Source of the DNA: Sphingomonas sp. PP-CE-1G-424
GTDB lineage: Bacteria > Pseudomonadota > Alphaproteobacteria > Sphingomonadales > Sphingomonadaceae
Length of the DNA: 64,000 bases
Assembly (NCBI RefSeq): GCF_004341085.1
Contig: NZ_SLXW01000009.1
Coordinates: 1 to 64,000, forward strand
Direction: 5' to 3'
In this document: positions 60,101-64,000 of the stretch, one piece after another
How the letters are laid out: every line of letters starts with the position of its first letter
How positions within the stretch are numbered: position 1 is the first letter of the stretch
Translations under genes and position numbers: made by a program
The notes under the pieces: generated by a model
Seen by the model: the letters and a program-made list of their open reading frames with translations, nothing else
The model's database searches: none
Told to the model about the DNA's origin: nothing

Positions 60101-60921
60101 TTTATCTTCCAGCCAACCGCGCGACCATAGCCGGCGAGTACGAGCAAGCGCCCCTTCTCGTCCGTCTGCAGTTCGCCGAGCGTGTCGATCGGGCCGGCCG
60201 GGGCGTCGAGGTCCATGTCCTTGAACGAATCGCGCGGAAAGGATTTGGGATAGGCGGCGAGCGAGACAATCTCGCCGGTGCGCGGGTCGCAATAGCTCGC
60301 GGTCGTCGCACGATCGAACCGCACCTCGGGCGTGTTCGCGCCGGAGATCGCGCGCGGCCCGGGATCGATCGTCAGCCGCCGCACGCGGTCGGGCTGGTTG
60401 AGCGTGTCGATCCGCTTGTCGATTGGCGGCTGGCCGCTTCCCGTGTTTGCGAAATCCGGGTTGCGGATCGTCGGCAGCAAGCCGTTTTCGAACCCGCCGA
60501 TCCCGGGCACGTTGTCGACGCCAGGGCTCTTGAGCGGATCCTCGACCAGAATGAACGTATTCGCCTTCTTGTTGGCGACATGGACGGTCCAGACGATGTC
60601 GCTAACCGTCTTGCCGCCGACGGTCGCGCCGATCGCGATTTCAGTGCCGTCACCGCGCGGCCAGGCTTCGCCCAACCCTGCATCGTCGTACTGAAAGATG
60701 CGGAAGCGCGCGGCGTGGCGCTTGAGCGCGCCGGATGTGTCGCGCAGGTCGCTCGCACTAACGACGTCACGCTCGGTCCCGGCGCGGATCGGCAGGCCGC
60801 CCATCAGCGTCGGATCCGCGGAATCGGTGCGGCCCGCCATGCTCTCGGGCGCAATGACATGCTCGCGGCTGTTGCCGACACGCGCGATCCCGATGGCGGG
60901 ATGAATCCGGAACAGGTCCAT
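57148..60921 (-). CDS. LodA/GoxA-like CTQ oxidase fused to a heme-oxygenase-like diiron (HDO) domain
   Basis: A 1,257-residue protein. Residues 1-665 resemble the LodA/GoxA oxidases: IHPAIGIARVGNS (6-18) is the N-terminal signature. Cysteine tryptophylquinone would form from Cys486 in LVNCLGGRFSPGI and Trp589 or Trp591 in FWSWPAQRP. LodA enzymes are about 700 residues and oxidise free or peptidyl amino-acid amines. Residues about 765-1,030 resemble an iron-containing redox enzyme of the heme-oxygenase fold: DEVGDG...NH (Glu841/His851), LEWE (Glu913/Glu915) and HIGIDNAVNGHG (His939/Asp943/His949) as candidate iron ligands. The C-terminal 220 residues are uncharacterised. The ATG at 60921 has GGGGAA upstream. 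No signal peptide. Confidence 0.82.
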   Translation of the reverse strand: MDLFRIHPAIGIARVGNSREHVIAPESMAGRTDSADPTLMGGLPIRAGTERDVVSASDLRDTSGALKRHAARFRIFQYDDAGLGEAWPRGDGTEIAIGATVGGKTVSDIVWTVHVANKKANTFILVEDPLKSPGVDNVPGIGGFENGLLPTIRNPDFANTGSGQPPIDKRIDTLNQPDRVRRLTIDPGPRAISGANTPEVRFDRATTASYCDPRTGEIVSLAAYPKSFPRDSFKDMDLDAPAGPIDTLGELQTDEKGRLLVLAGYGRAVGWKINGAAPLDDDVNNDQWFDDTSDGPVTATIVFEDGSHVEAQHAWVATTDPSVAPQILNIVSLWDDIYDCWVRNLDLAPALYADGDYKPDFRPSFDDDLQPIFRSVALQQWIANLSNAGASAHARVGAITAIDDPGSTEISGLVATFRNPFTDGDQDNTALMPLVLGDANESFLTLRKTQYFMLTQWDKGSQGFHPGPGPALGPGEYLDKATLVNCLGGRFSPGIDLTFTMRESALYVQPWQTSGYGPFRIHRTLLDYAALPADTPVLGCGYVPRHAEANGLEPGDLTKFLALPWHTDYNSCATHPPSPNPAGNRKVFWSWPAQRPVAVYAATDVSLLDTTDGAGNPIKQPILGTQRWSMRGQGTDSGKPENWGRYQDREDILDNWHRLGVVVQAPAVDNSGIDMPADWYLEVQSQLRDTGLTPVVPFPNYATETDADTLDPRQLFYQLLNVDDHPQVLGDARNYVDYWLNWAQDFSNGTTATPVDQRFFPYTEQAFKDRLELIYQELVDVADTARPYDPDQFIKTHADVVIRIKQMAPFNLVDGAWLRNIGRTGPIDEVRSLLFSVWMDEVGDGDVSMNHCNIYRDLCHSVGYYPAPIESQDFAFDLTFLDSAFTVPAFQLAISQFSEDYYPELIGMTLQLEWEVVDLKPTRDLLEYFNVDPHFYVMHIGIDNAVNGHGQRAADAVGLYLNEMRRTGGEEAVQTGWRRIWNGFVAFGSIGTFGQDLQDLITTPPTLREQMIALIERKADFGSRNHQEYKIGDCRINDWFDRPSEFLDALEQQSWLTPGDWANSRFRQLLEFMGGPMFRVFTQDEIDLWDAYTVQLGRPKPTPPIPEPRPPARAMADVIDQLRPVQQGSTGHQGALLADAQGMAHTVAWWFALPGEEGTHALMAALASPLNQLITPGEPGNSRFLSQLIAPSGPMGSFFDLPARAPNVGSCRDVVYRWITARCPLPAPTFLSLRLNTPAAKREGHATGRVVGMGTIH

Positions 60922-60996
60922 TCTGCTTCCCCTCTTGGTGTCCCGGCCGGGATCGATGCCCGCCAGCCGTTGCCGAGCAATCCGTCTGGCCATCGA

Positions 60997-61398
60997 TCAG
61001 CTCGGTGCCGAGGCGGCGTGATACGTGGTTAGTTCGATTTGAATGTTGTCTGGGTCGCGGAAGAACACCGAATAGGCGATCCCGGTATCTTCGGGCCCGT
61101 CGAACGGTATCCCGGACAGTCGCAACGCATCCTGTGCGGCGGCGAATTTGTCGCCGTCCACCAGAAAAGCGACATGTTTGACAACGAAGACGGTCTCAAG
61201 GTCCGGCGGCGACTTGGCATCGGGACGGTAAAACAGCCCGAGCTTTACGTTACCACGGCCCACCATCCACGTCGTTGTCCAGGTATGCAATATGGTAAAC
61301 CCGAACACGTGCTCGTAAAATGCAGCGGATTTTTGAAGATCGCTAACGTTTATTGCTACGTGGTCGATTCCTACCAGTTCCACTGCCATCCCCGCCAT
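60997..61398 (-). CDS. VOC-family protein upstream of the LodA-like gene
   Basis: A 133-residue vicinal-oxygen-chelate protein. ELVGIDHVAINVSDLQKSAA gives the first His and IQIELTTYH the last metal ligand (Glu), with VVKHVAFLVDG between. It could be a glyoxalase, dioxygenase or binding protein. The start may be ATG 61398 or ATG 61389. It lies 75 bases upstream of the LodA-like gene on the same strand and may share its transcript. Its link to the quinoprotein is inferred from position only. Confidence 0.85.
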   Translation of the reverse strand: MAGMAVELVGIDHVAINVSDLQKSAAFYEHVFGFTILHTWTTTWMVGRGNVKLGLFYRPDAKSPPDLETVFVVKHVAFLVDGDKFAAAQDALRLSGIPFDGPEDTGIAYSVFFRDPDNIQIELTTYHAASAPS

Positions 61399-61913
61399 AT
61401 TTTAGTACTCTTGAAGTCCGGTCGCGCAAAGGAGCTGCTGCCATCTAAGAGTCTGAGCCAACCGGTCCCGTGTAAGCATTGTGTGTACCTAACCACAAAA
61501 GTAATCAAGAGCTGGAACGCAATGCATCATCCAAAAAAGGGTATCGGTCCAAAACGGACTATTATCCGTTTAGACCTAATTAGTCCGCGCCCTTCTGTTT
61601 GCCAAAGCGATAAAAATTAGGTTTGATAGAGTTATGACATTTGGCTCAAGAATCCATCTACTCTCCATTGAGTAACGTCCTCACTCCTCTAATTTGGTGA
61701 CGATCAGGAGCAGGTAGCCGGAAGTCAAAGGGGGCAATTCGCGGAGATGAACGAACGGCTGAAGTTGGGAAGCGAAAAAGGGCGACTGGATGTCTGCAAG
61801 TGGGTCCTCATACCGGTCGGCAAGTGCGGGACTGAGCAGCGGGATCAACGCAGAGACCAGCGTCCCTGACATGCCCATGTTGATCGTAGCGTCGCCAATT
61901 GTCGTATCCGCGG
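61399..61913. other. AT-rich intergenic region with repeat C
   Basis: About 515 bases without a supported gene. Contains repeat C (61747-61820: ATGAACGAACGGCTGAAGTT, then GTCTGCAAGTGGGTCCTC shared with 47510-47530). The left 200 bases are AT-rich and likely carry the promoter of the LodA cluster. Confidence 0.5.
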
Positions 61914-62915
61914 TTATGCGGCGACCACCAGCTTGACCAGCGTCCCGGGCTTCAGCGGCTCGTCACCCGAAAGGCCATTGATGACAATAAAGCGTTCGCG
62001 CTTGCTGTCGGCTACTGCCATGCGCTGGCTCAACGAATCGATCGTGTCCCTTCCGCCAACAGTTACGATCCGGATGACCTTGCGACCATCCTTGCCGTCG
62101 GCATAAGGCAGGCCATCGAGCATGCGGAGGAACGCCGTATCCTGGGTGGTTGCCAGTTCTGGCTTGCCAGTGGCCTTCGCCAGTGCCTCGGCACGCTGCA
62201 CACGATCGGCTCCATTTGGATGCGTCGATGCCCATGTCGGCGCAGACCGTCCGGTGCCGCTGGCCTCGGCCGTCAGCCCGGTCGATTCATCGAGGGCCGC
62301 CAGGACGTCGGCCGAGGCATAGGGCGAGTAGCCTGCAGCGGTAATGTAGCGGACGCCAAGCGCATCGGCCTGATATTCCTGATCTCGTCCGTATTTTAGA
62401 GTATACAGCTGCGCGCCCGTGCCGGCGATCCGGGTCGCGAGATCGCTTTTCGTAGCTAGGCTGACGCCACGAGCAAGCAGGCCACCGATCGTCGCACGGG
62501 TATTGCGCGAGGCGGCGTGGCGGGCGGCGACATGGCCTACCTCATGGCCCATCACGGAGGCGAGTTCTGCCTCCGAAATCATCAGTGCGAGCAGCTGACG
62601 GGTGGCGTAGATGTACCCGCCCGGGATGGCAAAGGCGTTCTCGACCGGAGAGTCTAGCAGGGTAACGGTAAAGTCGCTGCCCGCATTCGACAGGCCAGAC
62701 TGGACCGCCACACGCTTGCCGACGCGTTCGACAAATGGCGCCTGCGGCCCCTTATACGCACCGCCGAACTGCGCGAGCAGTTGCGGATGAGCCTGACTGC
62801 CCTGCGCCTTGTCGGTCGCCGAAATCGAGCGAACCGTGTTCTGGGCGGTAACAGGGGCAAGGGGTGCGAGCAGGAGTGCGCTGGCTAGCAGTACGGCAAT
62901 GTGACGGCGGATCAT
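61914..62915 (-). CDS. M48-family periplasmic metalloprotease
   Basis: A 333-residue exported zinc protease with start ATG 62915 (GGGAG upstream) and a signal peptide of about 24 residues (SALLLAPLAPVTAQ). HEVGH lies at 124-128, and the third ligand is in the downstream YQADALGV region (Glu). The later RAEALAKATG and a C-terminal SDEPLKPGTLVKLVV resemble the tail of Sphingomonas M48 proteins. Such proteases (BepA/LoiP type) handle outer-membrane proteins. Single gene, flanked by repeats. Confidence 0.92.
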   Translation of the reverse strand: MIRRHIAVLLASALLLAPLAPVTAQNTVRSISATDKAQGSQAHPQLLAQFGGAYKGPQAPFVERVGKRVAVQSGLSNAGSDFTVTLLDSPVENAFAIPGGYIYATRQLLALMISEAELASVMGHEVGHVAARHAASRNTRATIGGLLARGVSLATKSDLATRIAGTGAQLYTLKYGRDQEYQADALGVRYITAAGYSPYASADVLAALDESTGLTAEASGTGRSAPTWASTHPNGADRVQRAEALAKATGKPELATTQDTAFLRMLDGLPYADGKDGRKVIRIVTVGGRDTIDSLSQRMAVADSKRERFIVINGLSGDEPLKPGTLVKLVVAA

Positions 62916-63278
62916 GAAGCTCTCCCGGTAACGACGGTATAAAGCGACCCGTACACCATTGTTCCGGATAAGAATCGATACCGCTCTGCACTGATCTACC
63001 GAGCGTTTCGCTAGCTACTTGCACCGGCGCTCCAAAGACTGCCGCCTGCCATTCCATCGGCGCCGAGATCCACCGCTCCAGATGACTTCGTCGAACCAAA
63101 TGCAGCAGCTGGTAAGCGGGGCACTATAGCGGTGATTTCTGAACGAAGGTCCGAGGTTGGGTCTGGCCGGAAGCCGGAGAATGGGGCGTGTTCCGCACAA
63201 AAACGGACGTTCAGCTCGCTCCAGAGCTTGCCCGGAAGCGGCCCTTGGTTCAGCCGCTATGACGATAAGCATCAATGC
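62916..63278. other. Intergenic region with a dispersed repeat
   Basis: No supported gene. 63137-63225 carries the sphingomonad-type element GTCTGGCCGGAAGCCGGAGA and ACGGACGTTCAGCTCGCT, partly shared with 49730-49750. The left 60 bases should contain the M48 gene promoter. Confidence 0.45.
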
Positions 63279-63602
63279 TTAGTATGGAATCCCGAGATCA
63301 CGCCGAGGGCTTTTTGCTGCTTGAATCGCCTTTGCACTCATCGCACGAGCTTGCGACGTGATTGCCGGATCGTCCTCCCCTCGCTCTCGATCAGAGACTC
63401 CCTTGTTCACTGTCGTTAGCAGGTTTGCTCCACAAAGCGCCTCCTGCGCGTTGCCGACTAAGGCTCCGTTTCGCATTATTTCTCGGTAGCGGGCGATGGT
63501 ATCGGCGCTTTCTGGATCGTTATTCGACACCGCAGGCAGGACTTCCCCCGCTAACAAGTCCACTTCATGGATCAGGTTCAATGAACTCTCAGTGATCGTC
63601 AT
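63279..63602 (-). CDS. Small gene overlapping a toxin-like gene (immunity candidate)
   Basis: A 107-residue soluble protein beginning MTITESSLNLIHEV. The ATG at 63602 has GGAG six bases upstream and overlaps the preceding gene's stop (ATGA), so its translation is tied to that gene. No family recognised. An overlapped small protein directly after a toxin-like C-terminus is the usual layout for an immunity protein; that role is inferred. GALVGNAQEALCGANLLTTV is the most conserved-looking stretch. Confidence 0.55.
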   Translation of the reverse strand: MTITESSLNLIHEVDLLAGEVLPAVSNNDPESADTIARYREIMRNGALVGNAQEALCGANLLTTVNKGVSDRERGEDDPAITSQARAMSAKAIQAAKSPRRDLGIPY

Positions 63603-64000
63603 TTGGTACTCCATGGCGTCGGCATCGTCTTACCTGGGCCGGCACTTCCTGGCGGAAACCAAATCCACTCCCCATGGCCGGGCAAGACATTTACTCCGTC
63701 ACTCGACATTTGCGGTCTTGCCGAACCTATCCAGCCCCGCAAGCCTTTTGGTGAGCTTTCAACGTAGCCACCATTGCCGTTCCAATCGTTCAACACCGCC
63801 GAACCGCCGCGCCATTCGGCCTCGTTCGAAGGGATTTCAGCTTGCCAGTATCCGCCATTGGCATCTCGGTCGCTGCCAATTACTCTTCGGATTGGCCCTT
63901 CATGATCGTCTCCGTTCCACGGCCTGACATCATCCCCGAAGGTCGCAGCCTTTGCAGCGGGCAGCTCCGGATACTCGTCGGCCGGCGCGGTCAGCTTGGG
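63599..64000 (-). CDS. C-terminal 133 residues of a polymorphic-toxin-like protein (cut by the window edge)
   Basis: The minus-strand frame is open from the window edge to TGA 63599. It holds RPWNGDDHEGPIRRVIGSD, GGYWQAEIPSNEAEWRGG, SAVLNDWNGNGGYVE, GLRGWIGSARPQ and VLPGHGEWIWFPPG. I recall this arrangement (IG..GGYW, EWR...WNG, LPGG..W.P) as the C-terminal domain of polymorphic or contact-dependent toxins, but I cannot name the enzyme activity. The stop overlaps the start of the next small gene (ATGA). The N-terminus, and any trafficking domain, lies outside the window. Confidence 0.6.
   Translation of the reverse strand, partial: PKLTAPADEYPELPAAKAATFGDDVRPWNGDDHEGPIRRVIGSDRDANGGYWQAEIPSNEAEWRGGSAVLNDWNGNGGYVESSPKGLRGWIGSARPQMSSDGVNVLPGHGEWIWFPPGSAGPGKTMPTPWSTK

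Noticed and set aside
61681..61878. 65-codon frame resembling a small exported protein
   Set aside because: It reads through repeat C and has no ribosome site; the hydrophobic stretch arises from the repeat.

Overview
The window looks like a chromosomal segment of a sphingomonad alphaproteobacterium (Sphingomonas or a close relative). It has high GC throughout most genes and the Maf / RNase E/G / YacG / infA order. It also has a large 1,538-residue NAD-glutamate dehydrogenase, a K+-independent H+-pyrophosphatase, TonB-dependent receptors, and many CCCTCCCGC-type and GTCATCCTGACG-type intergenic inverted repeats. Genus-level assignment is an inference; no rRNA is present.

Layout. (1) 1-9,921 is a mobile island ending at the 3' end of tRNA-Phe(GAA) (9922-9997, minus). 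It holds phage-like cargo (two exported proteins, one an SGNH hydrolase, and a D12-class adenine methyltransferase), a retron-like operon at 4191-5954, two P4-type tyrosine integrases and a winged-helix replication-initiator-like gene. (2) 10,051-42,813 is mostly core chromosome: yacG, RNase E/G, maf, infA, a methyltransferase-nuclease fusion, hppA, thiL, nusB, hisD and hisG. These are followed by stress/housekeeping enzymes (RcnB-like, epoxide-hydrolase-like, pirin, Nudix, GST, BolA, J-domain), cobS-cobT, and an iron-uptake cluster (TonB receptor, Sel1, PKHD hydroxylase, PepSY) under apparent Fur control. The NAD-GDH and a PAS protein close this part. (3) tRNA-Thr(CGT) at 42,948 opens a second accessory region to the window end. 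It contains a frameshifted integrase, an ECF sigma/FecR pair whose receptor is reduced to its STN head, a pepsin-like protease, and DUF2975 with a small XRE regulator. It continues with NmrA/HxlR, AraC/NTF2/aldo-keto reductase, an astacin-like protease, a LodA-like quinoprotein fused to a heme-oxygenase-like diiron domain with its LodB-like flavoprotein, an M48 protease, and at the edge the end of a toxin-like gene overlapping a small gene.

Most notable systems. The retron-like operon has an RT with both retron signature motifs (NAxxH and VTG), an XRE helix-turn-helix partner, a 58-residue hydrophobic-tailed protein, and a structured leader behind a plausible promoter. The 1,257-residue LodA-like/diiron fusion is translationally coupled to its maturase-like flavoprotein. 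Both are assigned from motifs and context only. The window also carries several families of diverged intergenic repeats, concentrated in the accessory regions.
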